This document shows, one piece after another, positions 45,811 to 57,968 of a stretch of DNA of 64,000 nucleotides (position 1 is the stretch's first letter; each line of letters starts with the position of its first letter). The notes beneath the pieces are model-generated. The model had not been told where the DNA came from and made no database searches. It was given only the letters and a program-made list of their open reading frames with translations. The stretch is from Hymenolepis diminuta. Its lineage: Eukaryota; Platyhelminthes; Cestoda; Cyclophyllidea; Hymenolepididae. The DNA is taken from positions 4,178,387 through 4,242,386 of the forward strand of contig CAADRB010000005.1 of the NCBI GenBank assembly GCA_900708905.1, written 5' to 3'. The translations under genes were made by a program, and so were the position numbers.

Positions 45811-46115
45811 GTTACCTTTTCTGAATTCAGATGCCCTCACTACTTCACTTAGCGGTCTTGAAAATAAAATTGAGGGTTAAGTCTGAAATTCACTTCATCT
45901 CCTTGAACCCTGGATGCCTAAAGTTGCAAGCTCTCTGCCCAATACGTAATACTATGGATCATTACTTTACTATACCATAAATTATCAATGAAAGGGTGAC
46001 CGAATCCTTGATTGGAAGTCATTTGGGTTAACTCTTCACAATAATCCACATCTATTTCTCCCTGGTGTTTTCTATAGTAAATGCTGGTTGACAAACGCGG
46101 TAAACTGTTGTATAT

Positions 46116-46303
46116 TTAGCAGAAGAAATCATGTATACTGCAGATGGATAGAGTAGCAGATGACGCTGTGCTGGTTGGACGTGATGTGTTTTTCCTGGTC
46201 CTTGAATATTCTCTGACAGAATTCCTCGTAGGCGAATTTTTCTCATCTGTCGTCCGTAGCACGTCTGAGGCATTGAAATCAACTACTTTGGCTATCGATG
46301 CCC
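46116..46303 (-). CDS. ccdc39: ccdc39 exon 17 with stop
   Basis: Residues 895-956 are a basic, Ser/Thr-rich tail (SRTRKNTSRPTSTASSATLS) ending HDFFC and a TAA stop. Human CCDC39 also ends in a Ser-rich tail, but the exact C-terminus is not conserved. Confidence 0.88.
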
Positions 46304-49300
46304 CTAGTGAAACGAAAAGTAAATGTTACTAACATATTGTCAGTAGGGTTTATTATGCAAAAGATCTAACTTACGGGAATCTATACTTTGGCGTACGAGT
46401 TTGCTATCAGAAGTTCTGCTATTATCTACACTATTGGCTAGTATCGAAGTTTTGAGACCAGATTTCTTAAACAGTTCCTGTGCTATGATAAGAATATCTT
46501 CATCGACGACTGGAGAAGACTTAAAACTGAAGGCCAGTAGGTTATTCACGGATTCAGTGAAATCTTTAAGCAGTCTGATCTTGAAGAAAATTTGGTGTTA
46601 GTCCTAATAATTATCTTACTTCTATGTCCCATTCCAGAGATGATTTGATTTGAAGAGCTTTAGTTTTGGCTAGTGTTTGTGTCTTCATCGCCCTTTGCAG
46701 TTTACTACCAAGCTCTTCGTTAATTTTCTGTAATTTGGCAATGTCCATCTCACGGGATGCAATGGTTTTCTCCATTTTTGAGATATCTTCTTCCAGAGAA
46801 TCTATCTCTACTTCAAATCGCTGAAATAATACGTTATAAAAAGAATAAAGTCTGGATTATCTGCTAATTTATTACAGATTTAGTAATAAGATTTTGTTTA
46901 ATTAGGAGCCTGGGAAGAGCACTGAACACTGTAATCTAGCTACAATTCAGATATGTCCCTCGGAATCAGCCGTTCGATTATAATGGCTTGATCAGTTGAT
47001 GTTAATCTAAACACTGCGTGCTTGGTTCTGTGATTTGAACTTTTTTCATTTGTCAATACGCATAAACGCAAGCGGAAAATGAGAGAAAGACGGGTTAAAA
47101 TCTGGGCAAACTGATAAAATGAATTGTGATATTTACCTACTCTCCTCTCTCTTTTAAATCATGCTACTATTATTTATTTAATTTTTCTGTTTAGGAAGAA
47201 AAACGGGGATCAGTTAAGATTCACGGCACAGATACTGGTTGGAGAGGTAAGTCTATAATTTTCAGTACTCGGTTCACTAAAGGGAGAGGAGTAGAATTCA
47301 AAAAGTGTTTTTGGCAAAAGTAAGGATTCCTCTGAATCTCTTAGTTTCCTAATGCCTTATTATAGAAAATAACTGAAATATAAACTTACAAGAATGGCGG
47401 CTCGTAGGATTCGACGATTCTCTCGGGCAATTTTCAACTTTTCAGATGAAATGTTAAACTTTTCTACCAAATCTTGTTTACTTTTCACCAATTCCAGATC
47501 TTGTGTCTACCAATAGATAATACAAAGAATAAATAAAAATATTATTTTAGAAAATGGTGGCATTATGGTTTTAGGTAATATTTTTTTTATTTTACTTCTA
47601 AACTTTTGATAGACCTCTTTTACACTACTGATAAGTTACGTTATCAGTAGCCAGAAATAAAATGCAATTTATTCACCAATGTTATTTTAATATATACCCA
47701 TATATCATTTTTAAATTGCCCCTTTCTTAACTGGTCAATTATTAAATATATTATGAGAGAACGGAGACTGGATTCAAAGGAGGAACATGTGTATTCTTTA
47801 TAGGAAATTCTCAAGCACACAACTTGAGTCCACTCGTCAATACTGTCTCCTACCCTCGAAAGGTAAGTTGAGTTTTTCAGGTAATGATGGTGTCAGTTAT
47901 TTTCTCTGAATTAGTGAATGAGAATAAAATAACTTACAGTGCCATTGATGCGAGCATTTTCGTTCAGAGTGGTCATGACCAGAAGAGTATTTTCAAGAGC
48001 CTTCAACTCTTCTTCCGACTTCTTGACTTCTTGGTCAAGTTCGTCACCCTTCGCTTGTAGCTCAGTGTGTTCCATCAGAGACTGAGGAAAAATTGAATTC
48101 GTAATGAAATGTGAGCGACTTAAAGAGTAAGGAATATGTAAGTGCTCAATCGACGTAATATGTACTACTGATAAATGTATAAGTTTTACAATTTGATATA
48201 CTCTATTCGAAATGATTAAGTTACTTATTCAAATTTCATTAAATTTCATCTAATTGAATAATAAACCAGAAAAAGTTAATATTTCTCACCTTGACAATTA
48301 GATTGATATGTGCCTTCTCGAAGCTAATATCTTCATCCCCCGATATCTTCGAGACCTCAATATCATATCTAAAAGTGGAGTTCTGATGGTCACAAGTGCA
48401 ATCATATTTACTAATAGATACTAAAGGGTAATGCAAACCTTGACTTAAGTTGTTCAACACGTCGTTGCCTACGCGCGAGGTCAACTTTGATTTGAGAAGT
48501 ATCTTGTTTTATAATTCGTACTTCAGCTTCGATCTTGAAGACTCGTTCTGAAGATTCTACTTCTAGTTCTCTGGTGAGTGCAGTTATTGCTTTCGAACGG
48601 ACTTCAGCACTTAATGTGCATTCTTTCAACAGCCGACATTGTTCTTCTGCTCGTCTCAACTGCATTGAAAATATTTACATTTTAACATCAATAAGATATA
48701 TATATGGTTACTATCTAACGTGCATATTGTGTCATTACTTCAATCCAGATAGAGAAAAACTTTTGAGGTGAAATGGCTAACCTGGTAGCGGCAGAGATTG
48801 AAGAAAATGAGGAGTTCGTTTCTGTCATGAATAGCTACGTCAAGGCTTCGGCTGGCAGTAATTATATAGACATTTACGTTATCCATTTGATATGACTCCT
48901 TTTGAATGCTTTCTTTCAGTTTATCAGTTTGGAGATAGAGTAACCGTTTTTCGTTCTGAACAAATAANNNNNNNNNNNNNNNNNNNNNNNNNNNNNNNNN
49001 NNNNNNNNNNNNNNNNNNNNNNNNNNNNNNNNNNNNNNNNNNNNNNNNNNNNNNNNNNNNNNNNNNNNNNNNNNNNNNNNNNNNNNNNNNNNNNNNNNNN
49101 NNNNNNNNNNNNNNNNNNATATCAGAGGACACTGATATTTTCGTAATTTAAACTAACCCGAGATTAATTTATGTATTTTTATATCAGAAGATCTCATACC
49201 AGATACTGCTACAACTAATGAAATGAAATGACACACTGGAATAGTGATTATGAAAGCGAAACACAGGAATGTAGAAGTTGCAAGATTTCTAAAAGTCGGC

Positions 49301-52300
49301 AGATCTTTCGTTCAGAAAGTTAGAGAGGATGTGAATGAATTAAAACAATGGAGATGAACTAGTCGCCATGAAGAAGAGAAAAGAGCATTGTCAATACTCT
49401 AACGACTCACTCACTCACCCAAAACACGTGAGTTCGTGAGAAAAATGCATGATATGGCAGTGCGCAACATCTTACCAAAAATCTTGAAGTGTCTGAAGGA
49501 AGAACAATATGTAAGGAGTGTTGTTCATCAATGTTGCTCTTAGGCGAGGTCGTCAGTTGATGTGAACAAAAACAAGTCAAGATAATTGTTTAATGAGTGC
49601 AAAACGACTCTTAAACAAATTGGAGCACCCATAAGAACAGAAGTGTTTTTGGTTTTTCTCCGACTAAAAAACGTCGGTCAGGGTCAAAAAGTCAATTCAA
49701 GAAATGAAATGAATTTCTCACTGTTACGCATGCGCATGAAGTCTCCACCAACAGTGATGCTTTTCAGTGTTGTTAACAGTGAAGGACACATCATGGCTCC
49801 TCCACTTTTCCACAGAGCCTTAGAGTCAATGCAAATGCAGATGCCTATATCGGGACACTTTAAACCATTGTTAAGTCGCCTTGGATAGACAGCGTAACCA
49901 GTGGAGGAAGACCCAGTGTCTTCCTCAGCAGGATTCGGCTTCATCCCATAAAGCTCTCAAAATACAAGATTGGACGGATATCTGAGAATTTTCATCATCA
50001 AGTCGCACCAAATTTTTGGTCGTCTCCTAATTCACCAAACTTATCCTTTGGACTATTACGTGTAGGCGGGGTGTGGTTGAAAAGGAGTTTAATAAGTGAC
50101 CCCATAACACCAAATCTTCCTCTCTAATGGAAGCAGTAGCCCGAGGAATTGAGGGCATCAATATGGACCACCTAATCTGATGAAAGCTTGCAGTCAGTCA
50201 CTTTCGGACTCAAACTGAGTGGGTGATAGGAGCCGAAGGAGGATGTGTAGAATAAAACCTAGGTTAATATGTATCATGCTTATTCGTTTTTTTACAAGAA
50301 ATTGTAAGTTTCAGCCATCAACAGTTTCCTTTTTTTAAAAGTGCATAAGGTGTCTTCAGATGCCTTACGCACCCTGTATATACAACCTCAAAGAAATACG
50401 ATTCTCATTTTTACATTCAAATTCAAAATTTATCTTAACCTATCTCCCTGAGCGTTGACTTCTTTTACTGGTGGCGTTAATTGTTGTAAAATCTCTTTTT
50501 ATTTGCCTGAACTGAATGTAAACTTGATTTGTGATTAGTCATATTTTTTGCGTGGTACCCAGTTTGATAAAGGTTTTTAAACATATTCCGAATTGAAAGG
50601 AATTTTATCAAAAATGCCACTGGATTTAGAACTAGATTGGATTTAAACAACAAAGGTACTATGGCACAGCAGTTTTGCTCTGCTACAATTAATCACCAGT
50701 CTTTACATTACTAGTTGTCGAAAGATAAACTGCAGCTCAGTGGATGGCAGTTCCGATTTTTGTGCTGCCAAAATCAACTATCAAGCCCGTTAGTATTGAG
50801 GAATCGAAAGTAGGCCAACTCAGTGACCTCGAGAGCCAATACGGAAGTACTTGCCAGCAGAGTGGACTAATTAGAGGCTACTAGCTTAGATGTACTCAAA
50901 TGAAGTTTCTGGTTGCAGGGGATGTACGTAGCCATTGTGACAAAATGGTCTCATGCCCACGCTGTTGTACCCTGTATTGGCTATTCGTTCACCTTTCATC
51001 CTGCACCTCCTTATCTATTGGATGTTCTCTTTTAAATATTTATTTAATAACAGGTAGAATTAATTAAGCGGGAAACTGAATCTGGTGAAACTTAGAATAG
51101 AGAGTGGGTACAATTAAGAGACTCTAAAGCTCGGATAAAATTGAGTTCTCCCGATTCCCTAGGAGTTAACGTTCTTAATTTTATTCCTTTAAACTCCTAA
51201 CGATCATAAGTTGGTTATATATTTAAATAATTTCATAAATATTAGTGGTTTAATAATACATTATCTCATCAATCTGCTTCTAACTTGCTTTAGATAAACT
51301 TTTGACAGTAAAACTTACGAAGAACTGGTCAATCATATTAGTCAGACTCTTTGAACTCTGGCACTGATCGTCATACTGTTCCTGAAGATATCGAACCCGC
51401 TTTTCCAGCGCTATACCCTCTAAATCAAAAGTCTTGTTAGTTTCCATCCTCATTATTCGACTCTCCAAAGAATTCAGTTTATACATTGCATTGTATATAA
51501 ACTTTTGCATTCGTGTTAGCTCCTACAATGAAGGAAAATATAAATGTGCTTTTCGAAACCAACTTACAATACCTTTTAAGAAAACTTACCAGTTCGTCGT
51601 TAGCTATTTCTTGTTCTACGTACTGTATTTTCTGTCGACTTCCAGTTATTAGAATTTCGATAGTCTTCTTGTCACTTTCTGCCTTATTTCTCTCCTAAAA
51701 TTAATTAAATTTATTACTAATATAATTTACAGTTATTTTAATAATATTTTGATATTATTTTATATATTAGTTTTAAAATATTATTTTATTATTATTTATT
51801 TATTATTATTTGTTATTTAAACTGGCGCCTTAATAACAACTGCTAAATGAAGTATCATTGTACCTAAATTCAAAACCTCCTGAGGGGAGGACAGACTATG
51901 GGCTTACCTCTATGAGTGCGTATCTTTTATTCTTAAGTGTATCAATTTTCTTTCTGATTAGATCTTGACACTGGATCTCAGCTTCTAGTTCCTGTTCCAC
52001 CAAACGGAGAGTTTCTTCTGTAGAAATGTTTTCCGTTTGTAGATTTTCCAACTTCCGCTTTGTGGTTTCTACTGAATTTTCAGTCATAAGTAAACTGAAT
52101 AAATAAACAGATATAAACAGGTGAAAATGCCACTCTTCTATCTTTTAATCGTAATAATTTTATCTGAATATTCATATAAACACATATTTAATTAACCGGT
52201 TTAATCGAAACTTTGTACGATTTGAAGTTACCTGCAAGCAGTACCAATTGGACAGATAGGCACATAGATTTCAAAGAGGGTTACAGGCGAATAAAAACAA

Positions 52301-55300
52301 CTCTCCGCCTACGGTGCTAATGAATTCTGAGGTCTTACTATTAGTATTAAATGAATCACATTTATATATTCCTTAATCTTTAAGTCAGTAAAGTGAAATG
52401 GCATCCTAGTCTTATCCTTCCAGTTGTCCATCCACTTGGCGTGGGTTCATATAGATTCTGGAGAAAATTCTTGAGGAGAAATCTCTTAAATTTTCTTCAG
52501 ATATTAGTTCGTTATATATAATAAAGTGAATAAATTACTAAAATAGAGTCTTGGAGGAAAATATTGTTTAATTCTGGTGGACAGCGTGTGAATCCGCAAA
52601 ATCAGAGTATGGATACTAATCGATGCACATTCAACGAACGGAATGACCATATCTGCCGACTAAAAGTGTCTCAATTTGGATGATAAAGTACCAATTTCTC
52701 ATTACTTTTACTCAAGAATGTGTACTAAGATATTAAAAAGCACTTTCTTTAGCGGATTCAACAAGGCCTACACTTATAGCCTGCACTCAAAGCGATTACT
52801 TTCAAATAGAAAAGTAATATTCGCAATTACTTTTTCCCATAATAGAATGCTAAACCTACTTCATCGACAACTTTGTATTCGATTTCTTCAGATGTGAATT
52901 CGATGTACACTGTTGTGAAAGATCTTCAGATATCCTGGTTACGTGTCTTTTAAGAGCTTGGAGCTGAAATTTACAAGAGCTTGTTGAACCGAAACGTTTA
53001 AAGAATTTGGCCAGATTCAAAGCAAACATGATTGAATAATAGAAGACCATCGTCACACCTCATTTTCAGTAGTAGCTGAGTCAGCCTTCTCTTCCCGCGA
53101 TTGAGAACGAAGAGCACTGACTTCCTTATTCAATTCCTTGGCCTTGATTTTGGACTCCTTGATATCCTGACCAATACTTCCGAGTAGTTTTTCTAATTCG
53201 CGCAGTCTTGCTAGTCTTTCACTGATGTCCGATAGTAATTCATCATAGTTCTTAAATGTAACATTTCTTTGTCATTTAAATATACTTTTTTAATAATAAT
53301 GGATCATATCAATGAATAAAATGAGTATAAAACAATTAGGAAATCTGTAATTTTTACGGTTCGGGCTCCTTGATGCTAGTGTTTACGATTGAACAAATTC
53401 ATATTTGCGTTTAATGTTAGAGTGGATAATTTTAAAGCCTAGTTAATGGTTTACAACACTCTCCTAAGTGCAGAGAAATTGCATTCTGGGACTCCTCTTG
53501 AGAGAAACTCGGATTTTAATTCCCCTTTCTCAAATTATTATGACTACTTTGTGATGCGTTTTGACGTTCTTTATGTGTGCAATGGAGGACGGAGAAGTTT
53601 GTCTACCTTCAGCAAACACGAAAAAATCATAATGCTGGCTCATTTGTCAGTTTGAAAACTTTAAACTTAAAGACATAGTTTCTCTTTTACTTTCAGGAAA
53701 GAAAGCAGGAATCAAACTTGTTAATTTATTTCAAAAAATCACTTCATTTCCGGCTGGCAAATTTTTTTGCATTTAGTTGATTTGGGACTGTAACTGCACA
53801 TCCTCCTATGCATTGAAGTTGTGACTATATTGTTAGGACGAAAAATATTCAGAATGTCCGCCGATAGGTACTTCGGATGTCATCCTGACCAAAGAACTCG
53901 GATTGACCAACACAAACATCAAGAATTTAACTTGCTGTTCATTAATATTAAAAGATAGATTCTTTGAACTTTATAACTACTTGATGGACACTTACTTTTC
54001 CAAGTTTCGAGAAATCTTCATCTCTGTCGGATAGTTGTCTAATGGTTTTCTCCCAGAGTCGAAGCATTTCTTGTCTTCCCTTATTTTCTTCTCGGCTCAT
54101 CTCAGCAATTGCATCAATTTGTAATTGTAGCACTTCATTCTTGGATACCATGGTGTCCAGTTTCTTGACTAGTTCGCTGCGTTTTTCGCCGAGTTTACTC
54201 TCTTCATTTGTTAGACGCTGAAGGTAATTGACTGTTGATTAAAATTCATAAGTTGGTTACGCGCAAAATTCAAATTTATCTCCTTACGGTGACTCTGTAC
54301 ATAACCCCTCCCCGGTAGCTTATTTTAAATTTATGGATATTAAATAATAATTGTGGATGTTTAAACAACGGTTTTCATTGATTGAATTTTGCTTGAATTA
54401 AAAAAATATTTAAATTTATTTAATATAGGATTAAAAAGCTAACGTTCTTATGAAATATAATAATTAATATATGTTAATTAATAGATTAATTTATGAAATA
54501 TTCTTATTGATAAGTTAAACGATTGCAGTATTTCTTTAAATTTTGGTATTAAATATGGAATTTAAATATTTATGTAATTAATCGGCTTCTCAAAGCAACA
54601 ATAATAATAATATAAATGATAGTTTTGAAAAATTTATTATTTTTATTTCTTCAATGCAGATTTTTGTCTTTGATTTTTTATTTGACAATTATTAAAATCA
54701 TTTTCAACTTACTTTAATTATAAAATTTTCAGCTTTGTTAAGTACTTCTAATCTTTTCATTAAAGCATGTTCTGTTTCACAATCTGCAATGAATTGTTCA
54801 GCCAATTTCTGGTCACAGTCCAATTCTGACTTTATATTTTGAAGCTCATTTGATTTCAAAAAAATTTCATTCTAATATTAAAGGAAAAACTGTATTCCGT
54901 TATTTTGGCATTTTTGACAATGATTGCTAACATATCCTAAGATAACGGTCATAAAGTACATTCATTTTGCTATCGCGATAGCCGAATAAATAATTTCAAG
55001 GCCAAATTATGGCTTGATCTTGACACTTGAATGGGGAGAAAACCCTGATGCTAAATGACCCTATAATGTCAATTTACACGTGATGTGTTCAAGTGGCCAG
55101 AAATTGCTGCGTTAAAGATTTTAACATAAAATTTTCCGGTAGCTGTAGACATTTTAATACACTAAAACTGCAGGCCAACAACTCCGAAGGTGGGTGAGAA
55201 GATCCTGAAAAATCATATTGTAACGATTTTGCTGAAAGAATTATAAAATGTGGAGCACAAACACATGAACGTTATTGCGATCACTTCTGTCCATGTCCTC

Positions 55301-57454
55301 CCGTTTTCGTGCTCATTCTTCTCTATTTCATTATTCACTCGAGTACGCCAAGTGTCTAACTTTCAGAGTGAGTGCGATCATTCATCTTTTGACTTCTGAA
55401 CTGTTGGTTCACTTAAAAATTCTTGAAATGAACTGTGGTTTTTTAAAGAGATTTTTCAATTATATTTTCTTAGGTATTTTGATTTATCCTGGGATGCTTT
55501 AATTTTACCCAAGTTCAACCTAGTGTACTGTGTAATCTTCACTTTATGTTCAAAATAAACTTCTAAAGTGCAGAAGCTTTTCGATGTTTAAATCGTAAAA
55601 ATTTTTTAGCCCTCCTTTTAGTTAGTTATTTTAAAGCCAAACTTACATCTCGCTGTAAATAAAATGACCTTTGTTTCTTAAATAGGTCACGAAAATCATA
55701 TTCGGAGGAAAAATAAGGCAACTCCGCACAGAATACATTAAACATGTATCATGCTGTTAATATTTTAAACTGTTCAAATGCTCACTCTACTTTGAGAAAA
55801 TGTTAGAAATCCAGATAATTGTTCAATTCAACTTTTCGTCAAAGATTATTGCTAAATTTTGAAATCGAATTTCCCTCTCCCTCTCCCTCTTACCAAATTA
55901 AACCATATTTCTATGGAGAACTGAACTAGTGAATTAGGAAAAAGAATTTTAAGACCATTACACCGGTACCCATTTCATGAGCATTTTTGAATCTTTTCTA
56001 CTACGGCTTTGGACATTCCTATTCAAAAATTTAACCCCTGCTAACCGAAAAGCAAAAACTTTTCCTGATGGCTGAAATGCACTTTGATTGCTACGCCATA
56101 TATTATTCGCACGATTAAAACATTCTGTTTCTTGACGGAACTTTGCATTCTTAAATATTCAGTGAGTAAGAACAACTTTAAATGTAAAATTTTTTAGTGA
56201 CTTAAAATATCTAAGAATTTAAATTTCGCAGGAATTACTGCTAAAAAGTATCATTCAACTTTGATTTCAAATATAAGGGAAACCTAAGGACCGGAGTGGC
56301 TTGAAAAGACAAATTCCTTATTTTAATTTGAAAAGGAAAAACATTTTAAACAAAGAGAAGGTTACGCTCGGGCTACGGAAGGGGTATACCACCTCATATT
56401 TAGTTAAAATAAATGAGTAAGTGGTCATACCTCAAGGGATTCAAGTCTGGACGTCATTTTCTTCTTCTGATCAACAAGTCGTTTGTGATCATTGACAGTA
56501 CGTCTATTCTCTTGTTCTGCCAACTTGATGAAATGTTCCAATTCATCGATTTCCTTGTCAACTTCCAATTTAAGTTGTTCAGTGAGCTTGCGCTCATTCA
56601 AGATAAGAGCCAAATGGTCTTCCAACTTGCTATTCTTCTCTGTATACATTTTCAAACCATCATTTATTTCCTTGATCTTGGCTCTTGCTTCAGCTAACTA
56701 GATGGAAGGAGAAAAATTTTCCCAATTTCCGTCTAACATATGCTAATTGAAAAGTAACAGATTATATCTAAAAGTTATGGGGGTAAAATTATGTAAGAAT
56801 GTCCATTTCAATAACTTTTGCCTAATAATCTTATGCGGCATCAATTAAAATGAAATTTTTAAAAATTTTTTTGAACATAAATCGAGAATCAATATTTTAT
56901 AAAACGCAGAAGTTAAGTTATGCGCATAAGGAAAAACTTGAAATTTAATCCCTTCAGCCATCTTTTGTTTAAAAAATGCTTTGTTATTAATCCTGAGAGA
57001 CGGATTTGATTAGTAGAATTTGATATTGTATAAAATGAAAAGTCGTTTCTAAAAAACGCCATTTTAATAATATAAAAAATTATAGTTATCAAAAATTTTA
57101 ATTTAAAATTTCATTCTTATCTGCATTTGATAGAAATTATTATTGAAATTAATAAATATTTTTAAAATTGATTATATTAATGCCTCAAATGCGTCTTTTA
57201 AAGGAACAATTACAAAAGTAAAGGACGAAGACAAGTGACTGTAGAAATGTATAGATATGTATTTATAATAAAAAGTCATATTTTCAAAAATTCCTCGGAA
57301 AAAACATCGGGAAGAGTTATAAACAAAAACATTTTGAAATATTTCGTTTTACCAGCTCTATAAGCTTCATATTTTCCCTCGATGCAGTAGGAAAAGCGAA
57401 GGACGATTTCCATCCCGTTTCCAAAAGTGCCTCTTTAATCATTTCCGCCTCCAT
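46116..57454 (-). CDS. ccdc39: Coiled-coil domain-containing protein 39 (axonemal ruler), complete, 17 exons
   Basis: With CCDC40, CCDC39 forms the filament on ciliary doublet microtubules that sets the 96-nm repeat and positions inner dynein arms and the nexin-dynein regulatory complex (FAP59 in Chlamydomonas). All 17 exons keep frame and give 956 residues (human 941), almost entirely heptad-type coiled coil. Landmarks aligning to human are the N-terminus GWKSSFAFPTASRENMKLIE (human DGFAIPVANEENKLLE), QEMLRLWEKTIRQLSDRDED, QKFIYNAMYKLNSLESRI, RRVEQLKSRYDI, EEELKALENTLLVM and IIAQELFKKSGLK. A Ser/Thr/Arg-rich tail ends the protein, as in human. In flatworms it would serve flame cells, ciliated epidermis or sensory endings and sperm. 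It is convergent with cdk5. No gap falls in an exon. Confidence 0.95.
46375..46579 (-). CDS. ccdc39: ccdc39 exon 16
   Basis: Residues 827-894 contain LIIAQELFKKSGLK, matching human IILQTYFQQSGLEL at the end of the coiled coil. The preceding intron is 40 bases (46580-46619) with acceptor ttcttcaag. Confidence 0.92.
46620..46820 (-). CDS. ccdc39: ccdc39 exon 15
   Basis: Residues 760-826 (RFEVEIDSLEEDISKMEKTI and onward) end in SSLEWDIE. The acceptor is ttatttcag. Confidence 0.93.
47390..47506 (-). CDS. ccdc39: ccdc39 exon 14
   Basis: Residues 721-759 (TQDLELVKSKQDLVEKFNIS and onward) are coiled coil. The acceptor is attggtag and the donor is ctt|gtaagt. Confidence 0.92.
47938..48081 (-). CDS. 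ccdc39: ccdc39 exon 13
   Basis: Residues 673-720 include KGDELDQEVKKSEEELKALE followed by NTLLVM, matching human EGDCLDAKINKAEKEIYALE then NTLQVL. Confidence 0.95.
48290..48368 (-). CDS. ccdc39: ccdc39 exon 12
   Basis: Residues 646-672 (YDIEVSKISGDEDISFEKAH and onward) correspond to the break in the coiled coil seen in human CCDC39 near TVVMLPPEGEEE. Confidence 0.92.
48439..48659 (-). CDS. ccdc39: ccdc39 exon 11
   Basis: Residues 573-645 end RRVEQLKS with a split arginine codon; with the next exon they give KSRYDI (human KNRYEI). Confidence 0.94.
48782..48955 (-). CDS. ccdc39: ccdc39 exon 10
   Basis: Residues 515-572 (NEKRLLYLQTDKLKESIQKE and onward) start 12 bases from the assembly gap. 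The acceptor ttgttcag is visible, and spacing against human CCDC39 shows nothing missing. Confidence 0.88.
48968..49118. other. Assembly gap (151 N)
   Basis: It lies in the intron between ccdc39 exons 9 and 10, at about the place where the 5' end of the mariner element should be. Confidence 0.99.
49240..50380 (+). mobile_element. Degraded mariner-family DNA transposon
   Basis: It sits in a ccdc39 intron, antisense to the gene. Across several frames it gives mariner transposase blocks: TREFVRKMHDMAV, SPPTVMLFSVVNSEGHIMAP (family MVFGVVSSEGHIMPPHF), ALKIQDWTDI-like and HQVAPNFWSSPNSPNL. The family motif SPDLNPLDYY has become SPNLS plus a frameshift, so the third catalytic Asp of the DD34D triad is lost. 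The 3' end (50341-50379) holds CCTTACGCACCCTG, a mariner-like terminal repeat, next to TATA. A 5' end 1.3 kb upstream would fall in the assembly gap. Confidence 0.85.
50341..50372 (+). repeat. Terminal hairpin of the mariner element
   Basis: GTGCATAAGG and CCTTACGCAC are inverted copies (one mismatch) separated by 12 bases at the 3' end of the transposon. Confidence 0.7.
50381..51318. other. ccdc39 intron, no gene seen
   Basis: The stretch 50640-50980 has higher GC content than its surroundings and may be another old repeat, but I find no second copy in the window. Confidence 0.4.
51319..51522 (-). CDS. ccdc39: ccdc39 exon 9
   Basis: Residues 447-514 include QKFIYNAMYKLNSLESRIMR, matching human QEIMYSQDFHIQQVERRMSR, the signature central stretch of CCDC39. 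Confidence 0.95.
51590..51694 (-). CDS. ccdc39: ccdc39 exon 8
   Basis: Residues 412-446 (ERNKAESDKKTIEILITGSR and onward) align with the human EKAVLSEIEGTRSSLKHLN region. Confidence 0.92.
51725..51825. repeat. A/T-only low-complexity tract
   Basis: Repeated ttatt/attat units (ttattattatttatttatta and similar) fill this short intron of ccdc39. Confidence 0.8.
51908..52094 (-). CDS. ccdc39: ccdc39 exon 7
   Basis: Residues 349-411, including TEETLRLVEQELEAEIQCQD, lie between acceptor tttattcag and donor gag|gtaagc. Confidence 0.92.
52860..52963 (-). CDS. ccdc39: ccdc39 exon 6
   Basis: Residues 315-348 (LQALKRHVTRISEDLSQQ and onward) end two bases into codon 349. The intron before it is 95 bases. 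Confidence 0.88.
53059..53250 (-). CDS. ccdc39: ccdc39 exon 5
   Basis: Residues 251-314 run from NYDELLSDISERLARLRELE to ADSATTENE. The acceptor is acatttaag and the donor is gag|gtgtga. Confidence 0.9.
53996..54217 (-). CDS. ccdc39: ccdc39 exon 4
   Basis: Residues 177-250 contain GRQEMLRLWEKTIRQLSDRD, the best-conserved N-terminal block (human RQELIKQWENTIEQMQKRDGD). Confidence 0.94.
54713..54871 (-). CDS. ccdc39: ccdc39 exon 3
   Basis: Residues 124-176 (NEIFLKSNELQNIKSELDCD and onward) are flanked by acceptor tttaatattag and donor aaa|gtaagt. Confidence 0.9.
55873..55890 (+). repeat. CCCTCT microsatellite, three units
   Basis: Three tandem ccctct units lie in the 1.6-kb intron between ccdc39 exons 2 and 3, which otherwise shows nothing. 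Confidence 0.8.
56431..56697 (-). CDS. ccdc39: ccdc39 exon 2
   Basis: Residues 35-123 are coiled coil, from LAEARAKIKEINDGLKMY to KKKMTSRLESLE. The acceptor is tccatctag and the donor is gag|gtatga. Confidence 0.93.
57353..57454 (-). CDS. ccdc39: ccdc39 exon 1
   Basis: Residues 1-34 start at MEAEMIKEALLETGW. The F-A-F-P-T-A-S-R-E-N stretch corresponds to FAIPVANEEN of human CCDC39. A second ATG four codons on is a possible alternative start. Confidence 0.9.
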
Positions 57455-57968
57455 GATTTGAAGTTCTTTATTTTAATTATTTATTTCAATCGTAAAAATA
57501 TAGCACCTTGTCACATACGTGAGAAACAATGCAATATTTAATGGCAAAGTAAATGGATCTGTTATTGATCTGACAACCGAACAGCTGTTAAACATATGAT
57601 CATAATTGGAGATAATTAGTTTAAAATAAAAACAGGAGATATTGGCTGAATTTAAAAGTCATTAATTTTGAATTTCAGACCAAATTCTGCCAGTAAATCC
57701 GTCCTAGATTGGAGTGCATTATTTAAATTTTATGTAATCATTTATTCATTTTATACAGGCTGATATGTTGTCGGGGCTTTCTTTTCTCTTCATTTCTCCC
57801 CAACCACGGAGGACAAGAGCTGGAAGGCAAAAATAGCGCATTGTTGGAGGAAACATTTAGATTTAGAAAATAAAATAAAATTTACTTTAATAGTTACCAA
57901 GTTACACTATTATTATTATTTTAAATACTAAAGATTTCATTTCATATTTGAAAATTGTATATTGAGTA

